Shown here in pieces: positions 51,189-59,690 of a DNA stretch of 64,000 nucleotides. The position numbers and the translations under genes were made by a program. Source of the DNA: Gemmatimonadota bacterium (lineage in GTDB: Bacteria; Gemmatimonadota; Gemmatimonadetes; Palauibacterales; Palauibacteraceae). The notes beneath the pieces are model-generated. The model ran no database searches. It saw nothing but the letters and a program-made list of their open reading frames with translations, and was not told the DNA's origin. The stretch lies in contig JAJDWE010000065.1 of NCBI GenBank assembly GCA_022825725.1, forward strand, positions 42,840-106,839. The letters run 5' to 3'. Each line of letters opens with the position of its first letter. The first letter of the stretch is position 1.

Positions 51189-51932
51189 ATGACAGATCGA
51201 GAACAGCGGAAGGATCGCTTTCGGGACCGTCTTTCCGAGTACATCGACGGCAACCTGGGCGTCGAGGAGGAGGTCCTGATCGAGCGGCACCTGGAGCGCT
51301 GCGAGGACTCCGCCCGAACGCTCGCGGAACTCGAGGCCGTGGTGGACCGGGCCGCGAGCCTCGGGCCGCGCGAACCGGCCGAGGATCTCTGGCCCGGCAT
51401 CGCGGAGCGGATCGGCGCCCGCGCCGCCGGTCCCGCGGGCGTGGCGTCCGACCCCTCCGGTGCGCCGACCCGGCGCCGCACGCCCGTCGGCGGCATGGCG
51501 CGTTTCGCGCCGCAACTCGCCGCCGGCATCGCGCTTGTGTGGCTTTCAGGCGCTCTCGTGTGGACAGCCGTGGCGCGGGACGCCGCCGCGGGGAACGCGG
51601 GCGGCTCGCCGGGGCTCGGCGCTCCGTCGCTCCTGCCCCCGGCCGTGCGAAGCGTCTCGACGCTGGAGGACGGGGGATCGAGCGCCGAGGAATACGCCCG
51701 CCTGATCTCCGAACTCGAACGCGTGCTGTTCGACTCGGAGCGGCCTCTGCCTCCGGAGACCGTGGCGCGCATCCGGCGCGCTCTCGTGACGATCGACCGG
51801 GCCATCGAGGACGCGCGGGCGGCGCTGCTCGAGCTGCCCGATGACCCCTACATACAGCAACACATGGAGAACACTATGCGACGCAAGTCGGAGTTCCTTG
51901 CCCAGGCCGTACAGCTCGCGGCGACAGACTGA
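51189..51932 (+). CDS. Membrane anti-sigma factor with degenerate zf-HC2 domain
   Basis: A 247-residue protein. The N-terminal zf-HC2-like domain (RLSEYIDGNLGVEEEVLIERHLERCEDSA) has the H-x3-C pair (H34, C38), but the expected second Cys is Ser (S41), so zinc binding is doubtful. A single transmembrane helix lies at about 105-128 (FAPQLAAGIALVWLSGALVWTAVA). The periplasmic part ends with a helical segment (ARLISELERVLFDSERPLPPETVARIRRAL) that could sense an envelope signal. It would hold the ECF factor at the membrane. The start ATG at 51189 is preceded by AGGTGAG. The stop overlaps the next ATG by one base. Confidence 0.82.
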   Translation: MTDREQRKDRFRDRLSEYIDGNLGVEEEVLIERHLERCEDSARTLAELEAVVDRAASLGPREPAEDLWPGIAERIGARAAGPAGVASDPSGAPTRRRTPVGGMARFAPQLAAGIALVWLSGALVWTAVARDAAAGNAGGSPGLGAPSLLPPAVRSVSTLEDGGSSAEEYARLISELERVLFDSERPLPPETVARIRRALVTIDRAIEDARAALLELPDDPYIQQHMENTMRRKSEFLAQAVQLAATD

Positions 51933-52789
51933 TGGCCCCGGCGACGGTTTTGCTGGCGGTCCTCGCCGCGACGAGCCCCGGCGCGCGCGACACGACGTTC
52001 GTGGTGCCGGAGGGCGCGCGCATCGAGATCGAACACCGCGACGGAGACATCCGCGTGATGGGCGCGGACAGCCGCGAGGCGCGGATCGTGCTCGACGACG
52101 ATGACGGCAGGATTCGCGTGCAGTCCTCGGGTGGCACGATTCGGCTCGGCACGAACCGGGGCGGCGACGGCGCGGACTTGCTCATCTGGCTTCCGGAGGA
52201 CGTCGAGGTGAGCGTGGCGGGACACGAGGGCGACATCACGGTCGCGGGCATCGCCCGGGGTGCGGTGTCTGTGAGAACGGCGGATGGAGACGTGGAGATC
52301 GATGGAGCCGGCAGCGTCAGCGTGGCAACGCTGGACGGCGGCGTGACGATATCGAACGCCGGATCCGCGACAGTCAGCGTGACGGACGGCGACGTGTGGC
52401 TCGACCAGGTCGCCGGGAGCATCAGCGTAAGCGGGATCGACGCCGACGTCGTCGTCACGAATACCGACACCCGCGCCGTCGCGGTCACGGTCGTGGACGG
52501 CGACGTCTGGTACGACGGCGCCGTTCAGGCGGACGGCAGCTACTCGCTCAGCACCCACGACGGCGATGTGACGTTCGCCGTCCCGGAGAGCGCCGGCGCC
52601 CGCATCTCCGTGTCCACCTTCGATGGAGAACTCGTCCCCTCGTTCGCCATCCAGTTCCGCGGAGGCCGCCTGCGGGGCGGCGAGTTCACGGTGGGAGACG
52701 GATCCGCCGCCGTGACGCTGAAGTCGTTCGACGGAGACATCCTCCTCATCCGGCCGGGGGAACGCACCCCCGACCTCGAACTCGAATAG
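51932..52789 (+). CDS. DUF4097 family beta-repeat exported protein
   Basis: A 285-residue exported protein with a short signal sequence (LLAVLAATSPGA). It is made of repeating beta-strand turns with the DGD pattern (EHRDGDIRVMG, AGHEGDITVAG, RTADGDVEIDG, SVTDGDVWLDQ, THDGDVTFAV, SFDGDILLIRP). This DUF4097 repeat should form a beta-solenoid. It starts one base inside the anti-sigma stop, so it is translated with the sigma operon. Known DUF4097 proteins often sit beside sigma/anti-sigma pairs; a role as envelope or adhesion protein is inference. Confidence 0.85.
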   Translation: MAPATVLLAVLAATSPGARDTTFVVPEGARIEIEHRDGDIRVMGADSREARIVLDDDDGRIRVQSSGGTIRLGTNRGGDGADLLIWLPEDVEVSVAGHEGDITVAGIARGAVSVRTADGDVEIDGAGSVSVATLDGGVTISNAGSATVSVTDGDVWLDQVAGSISVSGIDADVVVTNTDTRAVAVTVVDGDVWYDGAVQADGSYSLSTHDGDVTFAVPESAGARISVSTFDGELVPSFAIQFRGGRLRGGEFTVGDGSAAVTLKSFDGDILLIRPGERTPDLELE

Positions 52790-52819
52790 CCAGGAACCCA
52801 CGACACCGGGAGCAGCGTG

Positions 52820-53605
52820 ATGCGGAATACAGTGCGACAACTCGCCGCGGCAGCGGCTTGGCTCATGATCTGGGGGGCGGCGGAAACGCAGGCCCAGGAC
52901 TTCGAATGGCAGGGGTCCGTGGACCGCGGAGACGCGGTCACGATCCGGGGCGTGAACGGCTCCATCACGGCGAGCGCCGCGAGCGGCGGCCAGGTACAGG
53001 TGCGGGCCACCAAGGAATGGGATGATGACGACCCGGACTCGGTCCGCATCGAGGTCGTCGAGGATTCGCGCGGCGTCCTGATCTGCGCCGTCTACCCGTC
53101 GAGGCGCGGGCGCGATCCGAACCGGTGCGGCCGCGGGGACGACTACGAGATGAGCGTCAGCAACAATGACGTGCAGGTGCACTTCACGGTCGAGGTTCCG
53201 GCCGGCGTCGAACTGGAGGCCCGGACCGTGAACGGAGGGATCGAGGCGCGCGGAATCTCCGACGAGGTGGAGGCGCGGACCGTCAACGGCGCGGTTGCGG
53301 TCGAAGCCAACGGTCCGGTGTCCGCGGAGACCGTGAACGGAGCCATCGAGGCGCGGCTGGGAAGCGAACCTTCCGAGGACCTTCGCTTCAAGACGGTAAA
53401 CGGGGGGATCCGGCTCGTGCTCCCGAACGGGACCGACGCCGACGTCGACATCCGGACGGTCAACGGCTCCATCGATACGGATTTCCCGCTCACGATCCGC
53501 GGCCGGTGGGGGCCCAGGTCCGCCTCCGGCGAGATCGGCGCGGGAGGACCGGAAATCGAACTCAGCACGGTGAACGGGAGCATCGCCCTCGTCCGCGGCG
53601 GCTGA
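52820..53605 (+). CDS. DUF4097 family exported protein with TVNG repeats
   Basis: A 261-residue exported protein (signal peptide ending AAETQAQ). From about residue 130 it consists of short beta repeats built on TVNG followed by I/V (EARTVNGGIEARG, EARTVNGAVAVEA, SAETVNGAIEARL, FKTVNGGIRLVLP, IRTVNGSIDTDF, LSTVNGSIALV). A variant IRGVNGSITAS occurs near residue 45. The regular period of about 17-24 residues indicates a beta-solenoid. Two Cys (LICAVYP, NRCGRG) may form a disulfide. The start is the ATG at 52820, with GGGAG 7 nt upstream; a GTG at 52817 is adjacent. It is the last gene of the sigma operon, ending at a strong bidirectional hairpin. Confidence 0.85.
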   Translation: MRNTVRQLAAAAAWLMIWGAAETQAQDFEWQGSVDRGDAVTIRGVNGSITASAASGGQVQVRATKEWDDDDPDSVRIEVVEDSRGVLICAVYPSRRGRDPNRCGRGDDYEMSVSNNDVQVHFTVEVPAGVELEARTVNGGIEARGISDEVEARTVNGAVAVEANGPVSAETVNGAIEARLGSEPSEDLRFKTVNGGIRLVLPNGTDADVDIRTVNGSIDTDFPLTIRGRWGPRSASGEIGAGGPEIELSTVNGSIALVRGG

Positions 53606-53632
53606 AGCGCTCGGTGAAACGAGCGTTCAGCC
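53600..53632. terminator. Bidirectional 13-bp hairpin between convergent genes
   Basis: GGCTGAA (53600-53606) pairs with TTCAGCC (53626-53632) and CGCTCG (53608-53613) with CGAGCG (53620-53625). This leaves one bulged G and a six-base loop. Both facing stop codons lie inside the stem. It is the strongest transcript-end structure in the window, although it has no T-run. Confidence 0.6.
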
Positions 53633-55268
53633 GAGGGTCGTAGCGAGCGTGGGCGCCCTGCGCTGCTGCGTGGCCTGCTCGTAGGCGTAGGCGATCCGCA
53701 GCAGCGTGGGCTCCGTCCACGCCGGACCGAAGAAGGAGACCCCCGCCGGAAGCCCCTTCACGAACCCCATCGGCACCGTGATGTCCGGGTAGCCGGCGAT
53801 CGCGGCAGGAGCGGCGGAGGATCCTCCGTCGAGCCTGTCGCCCTTGATGTGGTCGGTCGGCCACGGAAGGTCCCGCGTCGGCGCGATGATCGCATCGAGG
53901 CTGTGCTCCTGGGCAAGACGGTCGATCCCGTCCTCCCGGTTCGCGCGCTGAATGGTCGCGACCGCGTTCAGGTATTCGGGGTCCGTGAGCGGTCCCCTCG
54001 CCTGCGAGGCGATCAGGCGTTCCTGGCCGAAGTGCGGCATCTCCCGGTCGGCGTTGCGCTCGTTGAAGTCGATGACCTCGGCGAGGCTCTTCACGGGGGC
54101 GTCCGGACCCAGCCCGGCGAGGTAGGCGTTGAGGTCGGCCTTGAACTCGTATTCCAGCAGGACGAGCGAGAGCGGGTCGTTCCAGGCGGCCGCGTCCATG
54201 TTCGCGGGGTCGATGATGACCGGCGCCCTCCGCCCGCATCGCCTCGACCGCCTCGTCGAAGAGCGCCAGCACGCGCGGGTCGAAGCCGGGGAAGCTGCGC
54301 ACGACGCCGATGCGGGCGCCCTGGAGCCCGGCCGGATCGAGGAACTGCGTGTAATCGGCGTATCCGCGGCCCTCGCTCCGGGCGGTGGCGGAATCCCGGG
54401 GATCGACACCGATGCAGGCACCGAGCAGGATGGCGGCGTCCCTCACCGTTCGGCACATGGGTCCCGCCGTGTCCTGTGAGTGTGAGATGGGGATGACCCC
54501 GGACCGGCTCCAGAGGCCGACGGTCGGCTTGATCCCGACGATCCCGTTGCTCGAGGACGGGCACATGATGGAACCACCCGTCTCCGTCCCCACCGTAAGC
54601 GCGCAGAGATTCGCCGAGGCCGCGACGCCGGAGCCTGAACTCGAACCGCACGGGTTCCGGTCGAGCGCGTAGGGGTTCCGGCACTGGCCGCCGCGCGCGC
54701 TCCAGCCGCTCGTCGCCCTGATACCCCTGAAATAGGCCCACTCGCTCAGGTTCGCCTTGGCGAGGATGACGGCACCCGCCTCGCGCAGCCGGGCGGCGAT
54801 GAACGAGTCCTGCGGCGGGATCGAACCCTCCAGCGCCAACGACCCGGCCGTCGTCGTCATCCGGTCGTGCGTATCGATGTTGTCCTTGAGCGCGACGGGG
54901 ATCCCGTGCAGCGGGCCGCGGACGTTCCCCGCCGCACGCTCGGCGTCCAGTGCATCGGCGATCGCGAGCGCGTCGGGGTTCGTCTCGATGATCGAACGCA
55001 GTTCGGGCCCCTGCCCGTCCAGCGCCTCGATGCGTTCGAGGTACATCTCCGCAATCGAGCGGGCCGTGCGCTCGCCCGACGCCATGCTCGCCTGGAGCTG
55101 ATCGACCGTCACCTCGTCCAGTTCGAACGGCGGCACCGCCGTCGCGCCGTCCATCTCCCCGGCCCCGGCACCCGCCGAGTCGCCTTCGGGCGCGCATCCC
55201 GACGCGGCCGCCACGGCCCCCAGTCCGCCGGCCACACTGGCCCCAATGAAGCCGCGACGATCCATCAT
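53627..55268 (-). pseudogene. Tat-exported amidase (amidase signature family) interrupted by a +1 frameshift
   Basis: An amidase-signature enzyme split between two frames. The first part runs from ATG 55268 (GGAGG 7 nt upstream; Tat motif DRRGFIG, lipobox-like ASGC) through the catalytic Lys in VALKDNID (near residue 124), the Ser-rich GSSSGSG and the nucleophile strand ETGGSI, up to EAVEAMRAEG. From there the homologous continuation (PVIIDPANMD ... GYPDITVPMGFVKG ... TLATTLG) is in another frame and ends at 53627. Deleting one base from the CCC run at 54226-54228 (GGG on the coding strand) restores a 546-residue protein reading MRAEAPVIID. The rest is intact and well conserved, so this is either a sequencing/assembly indel or a very recent inactivation. 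Without the shift the enzyme would hydrolyse amides outside the cytoplasm. Confidence 0.8.
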
Positions 55269-55293
55269 CTCGATTCCTCCATCCCTTCGTCGT

Positions 55294-58200
55294 TCAGAAC
55301 GCGTCGTCGGTGATGATGAGCATGCCGAGCCCGCGCAGCGTCTCGTTGAGCGCCGCGACGTCCGTGCGCACCAGTTCCTCCAGCTCGGCGAGGTGTGCCT
55401 CCAGCGCATCGTGGAGGATGACCTTCACCTCCATCTCCTGGTCCGTGGGCCGGAAGTCCGCGATGGAGAGCGCGCCGACCAGGTAGCCGAGCTTCTGGAG
55501 GAGCCGCGCCTCGAAGCGCACGCCGTCCTGGCCCTGCCCCGTGAGCCGCAGGTCGACCATCGTCTCCTGCAGCTCGATCAGCTTCTGCCTCAGGTCCTCG
55601 ACCGACGCGGAGAGATCCTCGTCGTCCGCGAACCGCGCCAGCGTCCTCAGCTGCACGCGCATCGCCTCCACGCGGTGCACCGCATCGCCCGCCCGCACGA
55701 CGTCCTCACGTACCTCGCGAATGAAGGCGAGTTGCTCGGCGATCTCCGCCTCCGTCCCCGCCGAATGGGGGTCCTTGAGGACCGTCAGCGGCTGCTCGTG
55801 CGTCGCCCCGTCCACCGAGAGGCGCACCGTGTACTGCCCCGGCGGCATGAGAATCGAGATCTGCTGTCCGCCCGGCGCCGGCCTCCCCTCGTCGCCGACC
55901 TCGATGTGCTCGGCGTACATGGGCGGCGTGAGCATCCGGATCGGCTCGTTGGGTTCGTCCCTGAGGTCCCAGTGGATCCGGCTCACGCCCGCGCGGTTCG
56001 GCCCCTCCAGCGTGCGCACCACCGTCCCCGACCCGTCCAGGATCTCGATCGTCGGCGTCTCCGAAGCCTCCGCCGCGAGCCAGTAGTTCAGCGACGCCCC
56101 GTACTGCGGATCCTCTCCGATCGTGGGATCGTCGTACGGGATCGACGGCGGCGTGATGGGCCGGAAGCGGTAGGCGTCGCGCGGCGCGAACAGGTGCGAG
56201 GCCGAGGCCATCACCTCCGGCGTCATCTGCTGGATCGGCGACAGGTCGTCGAAGATCCAGAACCCGCGCCCGTACGTGCCCACCACGAGATCGTTGAAGT
56301 GCTCCTGAACGACGATCCCCGACACGGGCGCCGCCGGCAGGTTGTTCTGCAGCGGCTGCCAGTCGTCCCCGTCGTTGAAGGAGACGTAGATCGCGTTCTC
56401 CGTCCCCACGTAGAGCATCCCCGGGCGCACCGGGTCTTCGACGATGATCTTCGTGTAGCTCAGCATGCTGGGCGGGATCCCGTCGACGATCTTCTCCCAC
56501 GAGGCGCCGAAGTCGCGCGTCCGGTAGACGTGCGGGTCGCGGATGTTCACCTGGTGGCCGTCCGCCGCGATGTAGGCGGTGCCCGCGTCGTAGCGCGAGG
56601 GCGCGATGCTGCGCACCGCGATCCACTCCGGCAGCCCGGCGACGTTGCCCGTCACGTCCGTCCAGTTCGCTCCGCCGTCCCGCGTGATGTGGAGCTTGCC
56701 GTCGTTCGTGCCGGCCCAGATGAGGCCCGCCTCGATCGGCGACTCCGCGATCCCGAACACGGTGCCCGCGTACTCGACGCCGATGTTGTCGCCCGTGAGC
56801 CCGCCCGAGAGTCCCATTCGGCTGCGGTCGTTCAGCGTCAGGTCCGGGCTGATGACCTCCCAGCTCTGCCCGCGGTTCCGCGTGCGGTGCACGTGCTGGC
56901 TCCCCACGTAGACCGTCTCGTTGTCGTGCGGGGAGATGTGGACCGGCGCGTCCCAGATGAAGCGGTAGCGGACGCCGGAGGCCGGCCCCCGGCTCTGCTC
57001 CGGCCACACCTCGACGGGCCGGTACTGTCGGCGCTCCTCCTCGTAGCGGACGACGATCCCGCCCACCATTCCCGACCCCGAGGCCGAGGACCACACGACG
57101 TTGGGGTCGGTCGGATCCGGCGTGGCGAAGCCGCTCTCGCCGCCCCCGACGTGGTGCCACATGCCGCGCGGGATATGGTTGATGCGCCGGACGCCGAGGA
57201 TCCGGCTGTTGCTGGGGCCGCGGTACGTCGGCTCATCCTGCTTGTTCCCGAGCACGTTGTAGGGGACCGCGTTGTCCACCGTCACGTGGTACATCTGCGC
57301 GTTCGTGAGCCGCTGACGGAACCACGTCTTCGTGCGGTTGATCGAGATCGAGAGCCCCTGGTCGTGCGCCACGATCATGCGGTCCGGGTTCGTGGGATCG
57401 ATCCACATGTCGTGGTGGTCGCCCCCGGGCGCCTGCGGTCGCGGCGTCACGTCCAGCGTCCGTCCCCCATCCGTCGACACCGTGAACGAGGCGGTGAGGA
57501 AGTAGGCCTCGTCCTCGTCATCCGGCGAGATCACGACGCGCGAGTAGTAGTGCGGCCGCCCCATCGCGTTCCGGTTGCGGGTGATGAGGGTCCACGTGCG
57601 GCCCCCGTCCTCGGAGCGCCACAGCTGGCCGTCCTCGGTGGGCTGGCCGTCCCACGGGATCCCGTCCCCCGTCTCGAGCATCGCGTATACCCGCTGCGTG
57701 TTCGAGGGCGCGATCGCCACGGCGACCTTGCCGACCGGCTTCTTCGGCAGGCCGATCGTGTTGTCCGGGCCGTTCAGCTTCTCCCACGTGTCCCCGCCGT
57801 CGCGCGACACGTGCAGGCCCCCGCCGGGACCGCCGCTCGTCCGCCCCCAGGTATGGATCTCGAGCTGCCACGTGCCCGCGAAGAGAACGCGCGGGTTCGT
57901 CGGGTCCATCGCGATGTCCGAGCACCCCGTGTCCTCGTCGATGAAGAGGACGTGCTCCCAGCTTTCGCCCCCGTCCATCGTCCGGTAGACCCCGCGTTCC
58001 GGCTGCGGCCCGTAGGAGTGGCCCAGCGCGCACACGTAGACGATGTCCGGGTTCGTGGGATGGATGACGAGGCGCGGGATCCGTCCCGTGGGTTCGAGCC
58101 CCATGAGGGTCCAGGTCTCCCCCGCGTCGGTGGACTTGTAGACGCCCTGACCGATGGAGACGTGACTCCGGATCTTCCCCTCTCCCGTCCCCGTCCAGAC

Positions 58201-58530
58201 GATGTTGGGGTCCGTCGGGGAGACGGCGAGCGACCCGATCGACTGCACCGGCTGGTCGTCGAACATCTCGTCCCAGTTCACGCCGCCGTCCGTCGTCTTG
58301 TAGATCCCGCCCGAGGCCGCGCCCACGTAGTAGGTGTACGGCTGGCCGGGGATCCCCGCCGCCGCGCTGAAGCGGTTCCCCTCCGGACCGATGTTCCGCC
58401 ACCGCAGCGTCTCGTAGGCGGCCGGATCGGGAGCTGCCTGCGCCGCCAGCGGTGTGACCGCGGGAAACGCCGCAAGAAGCAGGGCGAAACCCGCGATGAG
58501 CGGGCGGATGGAAAAGGATCGGACGCGCAT
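55294..58530 (-). CDS. Exported VPS10/sortilin-like BNR propeller protein
   Basis: A 1078-residue secreted protein. The signal peptide ends TPLAAQAA. It has many Asp-box (BNR) turns of the SxDGGxTW type (STDAGETW, TMDGGESW, SRDGGDTW, SEDGGRTW, TRDGGANW, TRDFGASW), spaced as in a ten-bladed sortilin-type propeller over residues about 40-720. A beta-sandwich (TPTIEILDGSGTVVRTLEG ... QYTVRLSVDGATHEQPL) and a C-terminal helical bundle (about 900-1078) follow. Such proteins are common and duplicated in Gemmatimonadota and relatives; function is unknown, and sialidase catalytic residues are not evident. The start ATG at 58530 has GAGG about 6 nt upstream. It is upstream of the amidase on the same strand, 25 bp gap, so the two are probably co-transcribed. 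Confidence 0.88.
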   Translation of the reverse strand: MRVRSFSIRPLIAGFALLLAAFPAVTPLAAQAAPDPAAYETLRWRNIGPEGNRFSAAAGIPGQPYTYYVGAASGGIYKTTDGGVNWDEMFDDQPVQSIGSLAVSPTDPNIVWTGTGEGKIRSHVSIGQGVYKSTDAGETWTLMGLEPTGRIPRLVIHPTNPDIVYVCALGHSYGPQPERGVYRTMDGGESWEHVLFIDEDTGCSDIAMDPTNPRVLFAGTWQLEIHTWGRTSGGPGGGLHVSRDGGDTWEKLNGPDNTIGLPKKPVGKVAVAIAPSNTQRVYAMLETGDGIPWDGQPTEDGQLWRSEDGGRTWTLITRNRNAMGRPHYYSRVVISPDDEDEAYFLTASFTVSTDGGRTLDVTPRPQAPGGDHHDMWIDPTNPDRMIVAHDQGLSISINRTKTWFRQRLTNAQMYHVTVDNAVPYNVLGNKQDEPTYRGPSNSRILGVRRINHIPRGMWHHVGGGESGFATPDPTDPNVVWSSASGSGMVGGIVVRYEEERRQYRPVEVWPEQSRGPASGVRYRFIWDAPVHISPHDNETVYVGSQHVHRTRNRGQSWEVISPDLTLNDRSRMGLSGGLTGDNIGVEYAGTVFGIAESPIEAGLIWAGTNDGKLHITRDGGANWTDVTGNVAGLPEWIAVRSIAPSRYDAGTAYIAADGHQVNIRDPHVYRTRDFGASWEKIVDGIPPSMLSYTKIIVEDPVRPGMLYVGTENAIYVSFNDGDDWQPLQNNLPAAPVSGIVVQEHFNDLVVGTYGRGFWIFDDLSPIQQMTPEVMASASHLFAPRDAYRFRPITPPSIPYDDPTIGEDPQYGASLNYWLAAEASETPTIEILDGSGTVVRTLEGPNRAGVSRIHWDLRDEPNEPIRMLTPPMYAEHIEVGDEGRPAPGGQQISILMPPGQYTVRLSVDGATHEQPLTVLKDPHSAGTEAEIAEQLAFIREVREDVVRAGDAVHRVEAMRVQLRTLARFADDEDLSASVEDLRQKLIELQETMVDLRLTGQGQDGVRFEARLLQKLGYLVGALSIADFRPTDQEMEVKVILHDALEAHLAELEELVRTDVAALNETLRGLGMLIITDDAF

Positions 58531-58680
58531 GTTGTGCCTCGCCGGGTTTGGGCTGGACGTATGCCGGAAATATGCCGGGAACGCACGGTGCGCCGGGCAA
58601 GCCCGGCTGACAAGACCGCCCGTTCGCCGATCACGGGCGTTGAGGGCCGGATGATGGCGCCGGGCACGTTGGGGTCGGAC

Positions 58681-58710
58681 TTGGAGACGACTCCCGCCCG
58701 GAGCTATGAT
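58681..58710 (+). promoter_or_regulatory. Candidate promoter of the Uma2 gene (near-leaderless)
   Basis: TTGGAG at 58681-58686 and TATGAT at 58705-58710 are separated by 18 bp. A start site about 7 bases later would fall at 58717-58718, two or three bases before the ATG at 58720, so the transcript would be essentially leaderless. Confidence 0.42.
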
Positions 58711-58719
58711 GTGCCAACC

Positions 58720-59268
58720 ATGCCCCTCCCTTCGATCACCTGGCAGGACGTCCAGCAGATGCCGGACGACGGCAATCGCTACGAGGCGATCGAGGGCGAC
58801 CTGTACATGACCCCCGCCCCCACCCCACGACACCAGACGCTGTTGCTGCGCCTATACGACGCTCTGGCTGCGTTGCTACGCGAGCGACACGGCGGCGTCC
58901 TCCTCGTCGCTCCGGTCGGCGTTGAGTTCCCGAGTACCGGGGAGGGCGTACAACCCGACCTCCTGTTCGTGTCCGACGAACGTCGCCGGATCATTCGGGA
59001 TACGTCGGTGAGAGGCGCTCCGGACCTCGTCGTGGAGATTCTCTCCCCCTCGACGGCGAGCCATGACCGCGGCATCAAGCTCGAGCTCTACGAGCGGCAG
59101 GGCGTGCGCGAGTACTGGATCGTCGACCCGGACGAGCACGTCGTCGACGTGTGGCGCTTCGGCGAAGAGCCCGCGCACGAGCGCTTCACGGAGACGCTCC
59201 CGGTCAAGCTCGGAACCGAACGGGTCGGGGAGATCGATCTGCAAGCGGTCTTCGCCCCCAACTTCTGA
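58720..59268 (+). CDS. Uma2 family endonuclease (DUF820, PD-(D/E)XK fold)
   Basis: A 182-residue protein of the Uma2/DUF820 family. The opening phrase ITWQDVQQMPDDGNRYEAIEGDLYM is typical. The nuclease core is VQPDLLFVSDE (Asp), PDLVVEILSPSTASHDRGIK (Glu and Lys) and YERQGVREYWIVDPDEHVV. Family members are often multicopy and their role is undefined, though nuclease activity is assumed. The start at 58720 fits the family N-terminus and the promoter just upstream. An in-frame ATG at 58651 with GAGGG before it would add 23 residues without family similarity. It diverges from the VPS10 gene. Confidence 0.87.
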   Translation: MPLPSITWQDVQQMPDDGNRYEAIEGDLYMTPAPTPRHQTLLLRLYDALAALLRERHGGVLLVAPVGVEFPSTGEGVQPDLLFVSDERRRIIRDTSVRGAPDLVVEILSPSTASHDRGIKLELYERQGVREYWIVDPDEHVVDVWRFGEEPAHERFTETLPVKLGTERVGEIDLQAVFAPNF

Positions 59269-59312
59269 ACGGCCCTCCTCGGCGTTGGCAGGGCACGGTG
59301 TTGAGCGCGGGA

Positions 59313-59333
59313 TGACGGCGGCGCTTCCCGTCA
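59313..59333. terminator. Weak hairpin between convergent genes
   Basis: TGACGG at 59313-59318 pairs exactly with CCGTCA at 59328-59333 (9-base loop). The second arm includes the minus-strand cupin stop codon. It lies in the 62-bp gap after the Uma2 stop; no T-run. Confidence 0.33.
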
Positions 59334-59690
59334 GATCCAGACGTCGGATTCGGCGGTGAGGTCGCCGCGCTCGTCGCCGGTGTTCACGACGCCGCGCGGT
59401 TCCACGACCATCAGCTTCACTTCCTCTTCGGCGACCGGGCGGTGCTTCACGCCCCGCGGCACGACGTAGAGTTCGCCGGGGCCGATCTCGACGGCGCCAT
59501 CGGGGAGATCGATCCGCAGCGTGCCCTCCAGGACGAAAAACGCCTCGTCCGTGTCCGCGTGGTCGTGCCACACGAACTCGCCCTTCACGCGCACGAGCTT
59601 GAACTGGTAGTCGTTGAGTTCGGCCACGACGCGCGGCTGCCAGAACTCCGAGAACAGGCCGAACTTCTCCTCCAGGTTGACGACGCTCAT
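59331..59690 (-). CDS. Single-domain cupin protein
   Basis: A 119-residue cupin. Motif 1 is WHDHADTDEAFFVLEG (His, His, Glu metal ligands) and motif 2 is GELYVVPRGVKHRP (His). FKLVRVKGEFVWHDH is the standard opening. A metal dioxygenase, isomerase or sensor role is possible. The ATG at 59690 overlaps the stop of the giant TPR/FG-GAP gene (ATGA) and has GGAGG 5 nt upstream, so it is strongly coupled to that gene. No signal peptide: it stays in the cytoplasm. Confidence 0.87.
   Translation of the reverse strand: MSVVNLEEKFGLFSEFWQPRVVAELNDYQFKLVRVKGEFVWHDHADTDEAFFVLEGTLRIDLPDGAVEIGPGELYVVPRGVKHRPVAEEEVKLMVVEPRGVVNTGDERGDLTAESDVWI

Noticed and set aside
55246..58719. A very long open frame on the plus strand across the VPS10 gene
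   Set aside because: It is antisense to a well-supported propeller protein, is Arg/His/Asp/Val-rich with no domain, and arises from high-GC codon bias; only its 3' part (Uma2) is real.
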